NCBI GenBank assembly: GCA_041485385.1
Contig: JBGPJM010000027.1
Span: 1-35,327, forward strand
Reading direction: 5' to 3'
Length of the DNA: 35,327 nucleotides
From: JBGPJM01 sp041485385
GTDB taxonomy: Bacteria; Planctomycetota; Phycisphaerae; Phycisphaerales; UBA1924
The notes beneath the pieces were generated by a model that saw nothing but the letters and a program-made list of their open reading frames with translations, did not search any database and was not told the DNA's origin. The translations under genes and the position numbers were made by a program. Every line of letters starts with the position of its first letter. The first letter of the stretch is position 1. Positions 1 through 7,223 of this stretch are shown one piece after another.

Positions 1-729
1 ACCGACCGTGACGCGATCGGCGCCGCGGACGTCTCACCCGATGGCGATGCGATGGTGGGTAATGCGCAATCGGCCAGTGATTTCACAGTCGAGGCGTTTA
101 TCTGGAAGCTGGGAGAGGGCATGACCGCTCTCGGTGAGCTGCCAGGCGGCGCGTACCGGAGCTCGGCGGCTGCTCTCTCCGCTGACGGTTCGACGGTCGT
201 CGGTTGGAGCCGATCCAGCTCCGGCGCGGAGGCGTTCCGGTGGACCGCCCAGACTGGGATGCTTGGGTTGGGCTTCCTCCCGGGCGCCGAGCTGGAGAGC
301 AAGGCAACCGCCACCAGCGCCGACGGATCGATCGTCGTTGGTAACTCGTATGGCGCCACCGACCCCGACGCAAGCCCGGCGTTCATCTGGGATCTTGCGC
401 ACGGTATGCGTCCGCTGATCGACTTCCTCGGCGAGAACGGCGTAACCATACCCGGCTGGACCCGCATGGTCGTCTACGGCATAACCCCCGGCGGTCGCGC
501 GTTGGTCGGCGCCGGGCGCAACCCCGCCGGCCAGTACGAGGCGTGGCTCGCCTCCCTTGGTCCCTGCCCCGGCGACTTCAACCACTCCAGCTCCATCAAC
601 TCCCAAGACTTCTTCGACTTCCTCAACGCCTTCTTCGCCGGCGATCCCGCCGCCGACGTCAACCACGACGGCCAGGTCACAAGCCAGGATTTCTTCGACT
701 TCCTGGCCGCGTTCTTTGCCGGGTGCTAA
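1..729 (+). CDS. HAF-repeat secreted protein with C-terminal GC-type dockerin (5' truncated)
   Basis: The reading frame is open from the first base, so the N-terminus and any signal peptide lie outside the window. The visible 242 residues carry repeats of the HAF extracellular type: an 'ADGS.VVG' strand alternating with 'EAFRWT...GMLGLGFLPG', the pattern of short beta-propeller-like blades. The last ~55 residues hold two EF-hand-like dockerin motifs (DFNHSSSINSQDFFDFL and DVNHDGQVTSQDFFDFL), and the protein ends exactly in AFFAGC. It is roughly 85% identical by eye to the C-terminal part of the gene at 1176-2445, so the pair is a tandem duplication. A role as an exported protein tethered through the dockerin-like tail is inferred. 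The ligand of the HAF repeats is unknown. Confidence 0.85.
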   Translation, partial: TDRDAIGAADVSPDGDAMVGNAQSASDFTVEAFIWKLGEGMTALGELPGGAYRSSAAALSADGSTVVGWSRSSSGAEAFRWTAQTGMLGLGFLPGAELESKATATSADGSIVVGNSYGATDPDASPAFIWDLAHGMRPLIDFLGENGVTIPGWTRMVVYGITPGGRALVGAGRNPAGQYEAWLASLGPCPGDFNHSSSINSQDFFDFLNAFFAGDPAADVNHDGQVTSQDFFDFLAAFFAGC

Positions 730-754
730 CTTGCGTGCGGTCGCTGGTAAGGCA

Positions 755-790
755 TTTCACCACAGAGAACACGGAGGGGCATAGAGGAAG
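755..790 (+). repeat. Dispersed CACAGAGAACAC-type intergenic repeat, copy 1
   Basis: An 18-base string, TTTCACCACAGAGAACAC, is followed by a purine-rich GAG-type tail. The same 18 bases occur at 3348-3365 with a similar tail. Both copies sit just downstream of a gene. The string gives meaningless reading frames (SVFSVV, LCVLCGE) that are often miscalled as genes. Confidence 0.7.
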
Positions 791-873
791 GCCGGGGACG
801 AACGGCGCGGGGGCGCGTTCTGAACCAAGTCTTCACAATTCGTGAAACGGCGGCCGGTGTTGCGCCGGGAAGA

Positions 874-1179
874 ATGGGCGACCCGAGCACCCCGGACTCC
901 GACATCGACTTCGCCCTTGTAGTCTCGGGGGTGGTGCCCGCGTTTTCCGTAGACCCGGATTGGGACGGCGACGGTCAGGTGGACGCAAAGGACTTCGTAG
1001 CGTTTCTGGACGATTTCTTCGGCGGCAAGGCGGATGTCGATCACGACGGACTGACCCGCGCCGAGGATCTCTACGCGTTCATTGATCTGTTCCTTGCCTC
1101 GCCGGAGCAATCTGCTGGACGGCGACATACCGAAGAGGCTTTCCGTTGGCGCGCAAAACAAGCGAGGAGCGGCCAATGA
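874..1179 (+). pseudogene. 3' remnant of an exported protein with a divergent EF-hand (dockerin-like) pair
   Basis: This frame encodes about 100 residues and has no signal peptide. The in-frame sequence upstream of the ATG (from about 751) also reads like protein (VFTIRETAAG just before the start), which suggests the surviving C-terminal end of a longer secreted protein. The core is two calcium-loop-like motifs, DPDWDGDGQVDAKDFVAFL and DVDHDGLTRAEDLYAFI, related to dockerin repeats but lacking NSQDFFDFL and the AGC terminus of its neighbours. The frame begins right after the dispersed repeat at 755-790. Its stop overlaps the ATG of the next gene (ATGA). It may instead be a genuine small gene with a start I cannot recognise. 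Confidence 0.45.
1164..1169 (+). promoter_or_regulatory. Shine-Dalgarno site fixing the HAF-2 start
   Basis: GAGGAG lies 6 bases before the ATG at 1176. This ATG opens a typical signal peptide in frame 3, while the mature domain continues in frame 1. The site therefore supports 1176 as the real start and a frameshift downstream. Confidence 0.6.
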
Positions 1180-2445
1180 GCAACAGACAGCGGAGCAGGT
1201 GGTTGGCCGTGGGTGCTGTGTGGCTCGGCACGCCCGTAGCCCTAGCTAGGCCAGGCAACATTCGAGGGGCTGGGTCATCTCTCGACAACGCACCCCGTGA
1301 GTGGAGCGACCGCGATCTCGGCCGACGGATCGACCATTGTCGGGTACGCTCAGACAGCCGAGAATGTCAATGGCGTGGCGTTCCGGTGGACACGTGCATC
1401 GGGGATGCAGAGCCTCGGAACACTGCGCAGGCCCGCCCCTTGGATCGGCTTTGACGCGATTTCGTATCCCTATGACGTGTCGGCGGACGGCTGCGTTGTG
1501 GTGGGAGTGAGCGGTGATCCCGACTGGGCGCCGCCGTATTCGCAATCATTCCGCTGGACTGAAGAGGCCGGCATGGTTGGTCTTGGTGCCGGATGCTGCG
1601 ATGGCGCAACCGGCGTCTCAGCCGACGGCTCGGTGATCGCTGGCCTCCGCGGGACCTATCGCGGACGATGGACTGCGCAAACGGGCTGGGTGTCGCTGGG
1701 CAGAATCCCGGGCACCGATCGCGACGCGATCGGTGCCGGGGACGTCTCGCCGGATGGCGGCACCATGGTCGGGGTCGCCCAGTCGGCGAGCGATTTCACA
1801 CTCGAGGCGTTCATTTGGAAGCTGGGTGAAGGGATGTCCGGACTCGGCGAGTTGCCCGGAGGGGATTACGGGAGCTCTGCCGGTGCTCTCTCCGCCGATG
1901 GTTTGACTGTCGTCGGCTGGAGCCAATCGGGCTCCGGCTTGGAGGCGTTCCGATGGACTGCCCAGACCGGAATGCTCGGATTGGGCTTTCTTCCTGGGGG
2001 CGAGCTGCAGAGCAGCGCGAGCGCTACCAGCGCCGATGGATCGATCGTTGTTGGGAACTCATATGGGGCCGCTGACCCCGACATGAGCCCGGCGTTCATC
2101 TGGGACTTCGCCCACGGGATGCGTCGGCTGATCGATTTTCTCGGCGAGAATGGCGTAGTCATACCCGGCTGGACCCGCATTGGTGTCAACGGCATGACCC
2201 CCGACGGCCACTCATTTGTCGGCGCCGGGCGCAACCCCGCCGGCCGGTACGAGGCGTGGTTCGCCTACCTCGGCTCCTGCCCCGGCGACTTCAACCACTC
2301 CGGCTCCATCAACTCCCAGGACTTCTTCGACTTCCTCAACGCCTTCTTCGCCGGCGACCCGGCCGCCGACGTCAACCACGACGGTCTGATCACCAGCCAG
2401 GACTTCTTCGACTTCCTGACGGCCTTTTTCGCAGGTTGCCCGTGA
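1176..2445 (+). CDS. HAF-repeat secreted protein with GC-type dockerin, apparent frameshift after signal peptide
   Basis: The ATG opens MSNRQRSRWLAVGAVWLG followed by TPVALA, a good Sec signal peptide, but this frame then turns to nonsense. In the +1 frame the mature protein starts at about 1252 as QATFEGLGHLSTTHP and runs to the stop. Two TAG codons at 1237-1245 block that frame further upstream. Removing one base within about 1246-1257 (for example one G of AGG) joins them as VALA-SQATFEGLG. The body is about 390 residues of HAF repeats (FRWT...GM.SLG, ADGS.VVG). Two dockerin motifs follow and the protein ends in AFFAGCP. A caller without the fix would start at GTG 1297. The cause may be sequencing or assembly error, or real inactivation. 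It is paralogous to the gene at 1-729. Confidence 0.8.
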
Positions 2446-2513
2446 CCGACCTCGGCGCGCTCGGGGGCGTTCTCCGGGATCGGCGCGGCGGTGATGATGG
2501 CATGCCAGCGGCC

Positions 2514-2705
2514 CTGCTGCGACCGGACCGGGGGCCGATGCCGGGCGGCCCCCGCCCCGTCACTGTGTTCCGGGCTCGTCGGGAAAGATCTCCGCCGTCG
2601 GCGGCGCGGCATGGTGAGCGGGTCTGCTGCGACCGGACGGGGGGCGACGTCGTGGGGCCCCCGTGCCCGTCACTGCGTTGCGGGCTCGTAGGGAAAACGC
2701 CTCGC
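2514..2705. repeat. Imperfect 110-bp tandem direct repeat with a conserved hairpin
   Basis: Two units of about 82 aligned bases (2514-2595 and 2624-2705) match at a constant 110-base offset with no gaps. They share CTGCTGCGACCGGA, then GTCACTG.GTT.CGGGCTCGT and GGGAAA. Each has a GC-rich hairpin at about the same place: stem 2529-2536/2547-2554 in unit 1 and 2637-2643/2658-2664 in unit 2. The stem sequences differ but pairing is kept. No convincing gene lies in 2446-2870. Confidence 0.6.
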
Positions 2706-2792
2706 CGATCGGGCGCGTCGGCGGGAACAGTCGCTCATCCCCCGCGTCATCAGTGAGGCTGTGGCACCACCGATATCGGGGGGCGGAATCTC

Positions 2793-2836
2793 CTGACACG
2801 CGGGTAACATTCGTTGGTATGCTGTCGTTGGTATGC
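2793..2836 (+). promoter_or_regulatory. Possible promoter/operator upstream of the Rrf2 regulator
   Basis: CTGACA (2793-2798) is followed 19 bases later by TATGCT, within an extended TGGTATGCT context. The 11-mer CGTTGGTATGC occurs twice, at 2812-2822 and 2826-2836, 14 bases apart. A direct repeat over a candidate -10 element, 35-60 bases before a regulator start, would suit autoregulation. This is inferred from sequence alone. Confidence 0.35.
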
Positions 2837-2870
2837 CGCCTGTGAGGTGGGTGAGCCGAGGAGCAGTGGG

Positions 2871-3332
2871 TTGTTTTCGCAAACCACCGAGTATGCGCTC
2901 AGGGCGATGTCGTGGCTGGCGCTGAGCCCGAATGATCTGGTGCCGACGGCGATTCTTGCGGAGCAGACGAAGGTTCCGTCGCACTACCTGGCGAAGGTGT
3001 TGCAGCAGCTCTCGAATGCCGAGCTGGTTTCGGGCCGGCGCGGCGTGGGCGGCGGGTACAAGCTTTCGCGCGCGGCGAAGCAGATCTCGCTCTTGGACGT
3101 GGTGCGGGCGGTGGGGCCGCTGGAGCGGATCACGACCTGCCCGCTGGGTCTGACTAATCACGGGCCGAATCTGTGTCCGCTGCACCGGATGATGGACAGC
3201 GTCGCCAAGGCGGCGATGGAGGTGCTGGAGAAGAAGACGCTGCAGGACCTGATCGACCAGCCGGGGGCGAACAAGCCGCTGTGCGACGCGACGATGACGG
3301 CGCGGCTGACGGTGTCGGCGGGGCGAAGGTAG
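2871..3332 (+). CDS. Rrf2/IscR-family transcriptional regulator
   Basis: Rrf2-family winged-helix DNA-binding protein of 153 residues, a normal length. It opens with the family signature (F)SQTTEYALRAM. The helix-turn-helix lies at about residues 25-55 (TAILAEQTKVPSHYLAKVLQ) with the wing GRRGVGGGYKLSR after it. Cys90 and Cys102 (TTCPLG...NLCPLH) lie where IscR/NsrR relatives bind an Fe-S cluster, with a third Cys near residue 143 (PLCDAT). The spacing differs from canonical IscR, so cluster type and signal are uncertain. I chose the TTG start because AGGAG lies about 7-8 bases before it and the family begins here. An upstream in-frame TTG at 2814 would add an unlikely Cys-rich leader. It stands alone, with no Fe-S biogenesis gene nearby. 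Confidence 0.85.
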   Translation: MFSQTTEYALRAMSWLALSPNDLVPTAILAEQTKVPSHYLAKVLQQLSNAELVSGRRGVGGGYKLSRAAKQISLLDVVRAVGPLERITTCPLGLTNHGPNLCPLHRMMDSVAKAAMEVLEKKTLQDLIDQPGANKPLCDATMTARLTVSAGRR

Positions 3333-3347
3333 GCTGCTCGCCCGAGG

Positions 3348-3394
3348 TTTCACCACAGAGAACACAGAGAAGCACGGAGAAGAGGGAGAGGAGG
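3348..3394 (+). repeat. Dispersed CACAGAGAACAC-type intergenic repeat, copy 2
   Basis: It shares TTTCACCACAGAGAACAC exactly with 755-772 and continues as AGAGAAGCACGGAGAAGAG. It lies between the 3' ends of two convergent genes. A weaker relative of the tail (AGGCACGGAGAGGACAGAG) occurs near 4067-4087. Confidence 0.7.
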
Positions 3395-3430
3395 GGCCGT
3401 GAGGCGAGAGATCCGTGTGTCTCCACCCGC

Positions 3431-4033
3431 TCACTCAGTATCAACTTCCGCGCATGACCGCAGGCAGCGAGAGCACCAGAGTCTGCCGTCGGCGCGCGGC
3501 GTGATATCCGCCAGGTCCCTCGCGCAGGTCGGGCAGGGGCTGCGTGGGAAGCGCCAAGCGCCGCCGCATTCCGGGCACACGCTGCACCCGTCGGCTCCGT
3601 CGGGCTTGATCGTGGAGAGGTCGTACCCGCACGCGGGGCAGCGGCGCTCGACCAGGAACGCGTCCTTCACCAGGTCGGGCGCGCTCGAGCGCACGCCGCG
3701 CCAGGTGAGCAGGACGGCCAGCGCCGCCGCGGCCAGGGCCACGAGCACGCCGTACGGCTCCGGCAACTGCTTGACCAGGAGCAGGATGAGCACCGCCGAG
3801 CCGGCGACGGACCCGACCACCTGCGGGCGCATCATCTGGTCGCGCGCGGTCTGCACGCCGAACCTTCCCGCGCGGACGCGCCGGCGGATCCGCGTGAGGG
3901 CGTCGCGGGGCACGGTCTCGGCGTCGGTGCGTGCCGAGAGCCCCGGGACCATGGCCTGGATTACTCGCTCCACGCCGCGGGCGTCTTCGACGGTGAAGGG
4001 GCGGGGGTCTGGTTTGTTCGAGTTGTCGCTCAT
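3431..4033 (-). CDS. Membrane protein with two C-terminal zinc ribbons
   Basis: 200 residues. A polar N-terminal ~65 residues precede two hydrophobic helices at about 70-90 and 94-112. Two four-cysteine zinc ribbons follow: Cys132/135/153/156 (CPACGYDL...CPECGG) and Cys167/170/187/190 (CPTCARDL...CSRC). The ribbon CGYDL...CPECG is shared with the proteins at 15357-16196, 20239-21285 and 27953-28543, marking a planctomycete paralogue family of unknown function. There is no signal peptide; the ribbon side is likely cytoplasmic. It is divergent from lysS across a 400-base gap. Nothing indicates an enzymatic role, and a structural or protein-binding role is a guess. Confidence 0.75.
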   Translation of the reverse strand: MSDNSNKPDPRPFTVEDARGVERVIQAMVPGLSARTDAETVPRDALTRIRRRVRAGRFGVQTARDQMMRPQVVGSVAGSAVLILLLVKQLPEPYGVLVALAAAALAVLLTWRGVRSSAPDLVKDAFLVERRCPACGYDLSTIKPDGADGCSVCPECGGAWRFPRSPCPTCARDLADITPRADGRLWCSRCLRSCAEVDTE

Positions 4034-4133
4034 GCGCTGGCGTGCCGGGGAGAGGGATTATGAAAGGAGGCACGGAGAGGACAGAGTAGATGGAGTGTGA
4101 ACAGAGGATTTGTGTCATGGGGCGACGCGCTCG

Positions 4134-4216
4134 TCCGCCCTTCGGGCGGAAGGAAGAGAAGGCCGGTACCCGGGGTGCCGAGCCACCCCGGGCAACGATC
4201 GTGCGCCCTGCGGGCG
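4134..4216 (+). other. Cluster of three hairpins in the lysS upstream region
   Basis: Perfect stems: TCCGCCC/GGGCGGA (4134-4140/4144-4150), CCCGGGGTG/CACCCCGGG (4169-4177/4184-4192) and CGCCC/GGGCG (4204-4208/4212-4216). No T-runs follow, and the region lies between divergent genes, so these are not ordinary terminators. They may be a structured lysS leader or repeat-derived DNA. The rest of 4034-4431 shows no gene that I trust. Confidence 0.35.
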
Positions 4217-4431
4217 GAGAGGCGTGATATGAGACGGGAGTGGGAACGGTGGCCCATCCCACGGCTTGCCCGGGGCGGGCCGAGGCTTCGAAGGTGAACG
4301 TCGTTGTGCGGCCCCGTGGCACCACTGCGCAGCGGGAGGGGTGGAGGAGGCGGGGAGGGAGGAACGAGGGCCGCGAGTGGTGGCACCCGGAAAAAGGTCT
4401 CGCGCGGCGGGTGTGCGTCATACGATCGGCG

Positions 4432-6138
4432 ATGAGCAAGGAGACTCCGACAGGGGCGGTCGGCGGTGGTGGTGGGAGTGGGGAGCAGTCGCCGCACAGG
4501 CTGGAGGCGCAGCGCCGGGCGAACCGGGACGCCATTATCGCGATGGGGCTGCGGCCGTATGGGGCGCGGCTGGACGGGCTGAGCGAGCTGGCGGTGGCGC
4601 GGCGGTTGTACGACGGCGCGGCGGACGCGGCGCACCATCTGGCGCAGGAGGCGGCGAAGACGACGGGGGGGGCAGGGGGGGCGGGGGGCCAGCCGGCGGC
4701 GGGGTATGTCGATCGGCGACCCATCGTGCGCGTGGCGGGGCGGGTGGTGCTGCACCGCGACAACGGGAGGCTGGTGTGGCTGACGCTGCGGGACGACACG
4801 GGGGAGCTGCAGGTCGCGGTGAGCAAGAAGGACTGCGACGAGAAAGGGTTCGCGCTGGCGAAGCTGGTGGACCTGGGGGATGTGGTGGTGGCCGCGGGCC
4901 CGCTGATGAAGACGCGGACGGGGGAGATCACGGTGTGGGCGAAGGTGCTGGAGCCGGCGAGCAAGTGCCTGATGCCGCCGCCGGAGAAGCACGCGGGCCT
5001 GCACGACGTGGAGCAGCGGTACCGGCGGCGGTACGTGGACCTGTGGGCGACGCCGGAGACGATGCGGGTGATGAAGACGCGGTCGCGGGTGGTCTCGCGG
5101 GTGCGGCGGTTCCTGGACGAGCGGGACTATCTGGAGGTGGAGACGCCGCTCCTGCAGCAGCTGGCGGGCGGGGCGGCGGCGCGCCCGTTCGTGACGCACA
5201 TGAACGCGCTGGGGATGGACCTATTTTTGCGGATCGCGCCGGAGCTGTACTTGAAGAGGCTGCTGGTGGGCGGTATGCCGCGGGTGTACGAGGTGAGCCG
5301 GAACTTCCGCAACGAGGGGCTGGACAAGACGCACAACCCGGAGTTCACGTCGCTGGAGGTGTACCAGGCGTTCGGGAACTACCTGACGGTGCTGGAGCTG
5401 GCGGAATCGCTGATCCGCGAGCTGGCGACGATGGTGGTGATGGAGCGGGAGGACGAGCCGGGGGGGCTTGCGCCGGGGGGAGCGGGGGCGGCGGCGGAGG
5501 AGAGCGAAATGGCGGGCGAGCGCGGGCCCAACTCGGGCGAGCTGAAGATCGCCTTCGGCGACTGGCTGATCGACTATGGCGCGCCGTTCGAGCGGATCAC
5601 GTACGCCGAGCTGTTCCGGAAGGGGCTGGGGTTCCCGATGACGGACACCACGCGGGCGCGCCAGGAGGCCCAGCGGCGCGGGCTGAAGGTGACGGCCGAG
5701 GGGGGCCGGGCGCTGGCGGATGTGCTGGTGGTGAACGAGCTGTTCGAGGAGGCAGCGGAGAAGTCGATCGACCCGGCGCGGCCGACGTTCGTCATGGATT
5801 ACCCGGCGGCGCTGTCGCCGCTGACGAGGCCGAAGGAGGGGGACCCCTCGATCGCCGAGCGGTGGGACCTGTTCATCGGCGGGATGGAGATCGGCCCGGC
5901 GTACACGGAGCTGAACGACCCGGACGTGCAGGAGGCCAAGTTCCGCGAGCAGCTGGCGGGGATCGACGATGAGGAGAGCACGTTCCGGACGTTCGACCAG
6001 GACTTCATCGATGCGCTGAAGGTGGGGATGCCGCCGGCGGGCGGGGTGGGGCTGCGGATCGACCGGTTGGTGATCCTGCTGACGGGGCAGCCGACGATCC
6101 GCGATCTGCTGCTGTTCCCGATGATGCCGCCGGTGTGA
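4432..6138 (+). CDS. lysS: Lysyl-tRNA synthetase, class II
   Basis: Charges tRNA-Lys with lysine using ATP in the cytoplasm. The 568 residues are longer than the usual ~500. An OB-fold anticodon-binding domain lies at about residues 95-200 (RVAGRVVLHRDNGRLVWL). The class II core follows, with motif 2 at about 284-310 (VYEVSRNFRNEGLDKTHNPE) and motif 3 at about 537-563 (GVGLRIDRLVILLTGQPTIR). Extra length comes from a Gly-rich stretch near residues 77-90 and a low-complexity insert near 340-370 (GGLAPGGAGAAAEESE) ahead of the catalytic-domain insertion. I chose ATG 4432 (MSKETPTG); the frame is open upstream to GTG 4240, but that segment looks non-coding. It is convergent with the next gene, separated by a short hairpin. 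Confidence 0.96.
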   Translation: MSKETPTGAVGGGGGSGEQSPHRLEAQRRANRDAIIAMGLRPYGARLDGLSELAVARRLYDGAADAAHHLAQEAAKTTGGAGGAGGQPAAGYVDRRPIVRVAGRVVLHRDNGRLVWLTLRDDTGELQVAVSKKDCDEKGFALAKLVDLGDVVVAAGPLMKTRTGEITVWAKVLEPASKCLMPPPEKHAGLHDVEQRYRRRYVDLWATPETMRVMKTRSRVVSRVRRFLDERDYLEVETPLLQQLAGGAAARPFVTHMNALGMDLFLRIAPELYLKRLLVGGMPRVYEVSRNFRNEGLDKTHNPEFTSLEVYQAFGNYLTVLELAESLIRELATMVVMEREDEPGGLAPGGAGAAAEESEMAGERGPNSGELKIAFGDWLIDYGAPFERITYAELFRKGLGFPMTDTTRARQEAQRRGLKVTAEGGRALADVLVVNELFEEAAEKSIDPARPTFVMDYPAALSPLTRPKEGDPSIAERWDLFIGGMEIGPAYTELNDPDVQEAKFREQLAGIDDEESTFRTFDQDFIDALKVGMPPAGGVGLRIDRLVILLTGQPTIRDLLLFPMMPPV

Positions 6139-6157
6139 GGCCGCGGCGGGCGCGGCC
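6139..6157. terminator. Hairpin between convergent lysS and the proline-rich protein
   Basis: A perfect 7-bp stem GGCCGCG/CGCGGCC with a 5-base loop starts right after the lysS stop and touches the stop of the convergent gene. There is no U-tract, so it is at best a weak or bidirectional terminator. Confidence 0.35.
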
Positions 6158-7125
6158 TACTTGGGCGGGGCAGGCGCCGGTGCCGGCGCGGGCTTGTCGG
6201 CGGGCGGTTTGTCGGCGAGGCTCGGGTTGGCGGCCAGGAGCAGGCGCACTCGCGTATCGTCGTTCAGGACGTCGAAGAAGATGCCGCGGAGGACCTCGAC
6301 GGCGTGGACCTGGGCGGTCGTGCCGGCGGGCGGGGACTTCAGGCCGGCGAGTCGCTTGGTGACCTCGGTGCTCTGCGCGGCGGGGAGGTGCAGCATCTTG
6401 AGGAGTTTTTCCTGGAACGGGGCGGCGGCCTCGAGCTGTCGGTCGAGGGATTGCCAGGCCTCGGCGGTGAAGTCGTCGACCTGCATCTTGAAGGCCGCGG
6501 CGAGCATGGCGGTCATGTTGTTCCGGCCGACTTTGTCGGTCACCTCGGAGCGGATGGCCATGCGGTACTCCTTGGCGATCCGGGAGGCGCTGGATTTCTG
6601 GGGCGGGGAGATGGCGCCGGCGCGGGAGAGGGAGTCGAGCAGAGAGCCGGGCTGGAAGGTCCTGGCCTTCTTGGTGGTATTGGTCATGTCTTCGATGCCG
6701 GTGGTGTCGGTCACCTTGGCCATGGTGGCGCGGATCTCCATCAGCAGGGTGATGTTCTCGAAGACCAGGCGGTCGATCTCCGTGTGGCGGGCGGCGAGGG
6801 CGGTCTCGAGCTGGGCGCGTGCCGCGTCGTCCATGTCAAGGGCCCGCAGCGCGCCCTCCTCGATGGGGAGCTTGAGCGGCCTGATCATGCCCTGCTCGTC
6901 CTTCTGGACGAGTGAGGGGAGCGGCTTCTCGGGCTCGCCGGGGGCCGGGGGCTTGGCGTCGGGATTGGGTGCGGTGGGCGGAGGCGGGGGCGGAGGCGGG
7001 GCGGGGGGCGTGTACTCGGGCGACGGGGGGGTTCTGGGGGGCGCGGGGGGGACGAGCTGGGCCATCGCTGGGAGCGAGAGGGCGGCCACAAGGACGATTG
7101 CGACTGATGGGGCGAGGGCTTTCAT
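6157..7125 (-). CDS. Exported proline-rich protein of unknown function
   Basis: 322 residues starting with a Sec signal peptide (MKALAPSVAIVLVAALSLPA, then MAQ). Residues ~24-65 are almost all Pro/Ala with short polyproline runs, and the C-terminus is again PADKPAPAPAPAPPK. The middle ~220 residues are predicted mostly helical, with many Leu, Ala and Glu and no cysteine or catalytic motif that I recognise. ATG 7125 is chosen because it opens the signal peptide; the frame continues upstream without coding character. A periplasmic or cell-envelope helical protein flanked by flexible linkers is the most that can be said. It lacks the dockerin tail of its neighbour. Confidence 0.75.
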   Translation of the reverse strand: MKALAPSVAIVLVAALSLPAMAQLVPPAPPRTPPSPEYTPPAPPPPPPPPTAPNPDAKPPAPGEPEKPLPSLVQKDEQGMIRPLKLPIEEGALRALDMDDAARAQLETALAARHTEIDRLVFENITLLMEIRATMAKVTDTTGIEDMTNTTKKARTFQPGSLLDSLSRAGAISPPQKSSASRIAKEYRMAIRSEVTDKVGRNNMTAMLAAAFKMQVDDFTAEAWQSLDRQLEAAAPFQEKLLKMLHLPAAQSTEVTKRLAGLKSPPAGTTAQVHAVEVLRGIFFDVLNDDTRVRLLLAANPSLADKPPADKPAPAPAPAPPK

Positions 7126-7223
7126 GTCGACGGCTCCGGGGATCGCGTTTCGGAGCCGGAATGGTACGCGCCGGGGGAAAGGGCGCGGAATTTGGATGTG
7201 GGATGTCGGATGTGGAACGTCGG

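Noticed and set aside
757..1176. Minus-strand frame ending in LYAPPCSLW next to the CACAGAG repeat, and similar SVFSVV/LCVLCGE frames near 3400
   Set aside because: These come from translating the dispersed repeat, a known source of false gene calls.
2814..2870. Longer start (TTG 2814) for the Rrf2 regulator
   Set aside because: It would add a Cys-rich leader absent from the family and overlap the candidate promoter repeat; the TTG at 2871 has AGGAG upstream.
4030..5199. Long minus-strand frame rich in Arg/His/Pro opposite lysS
   Set aside because: Antisense of lysS, whose class II motifs are unmistakable; no protein-like segments.
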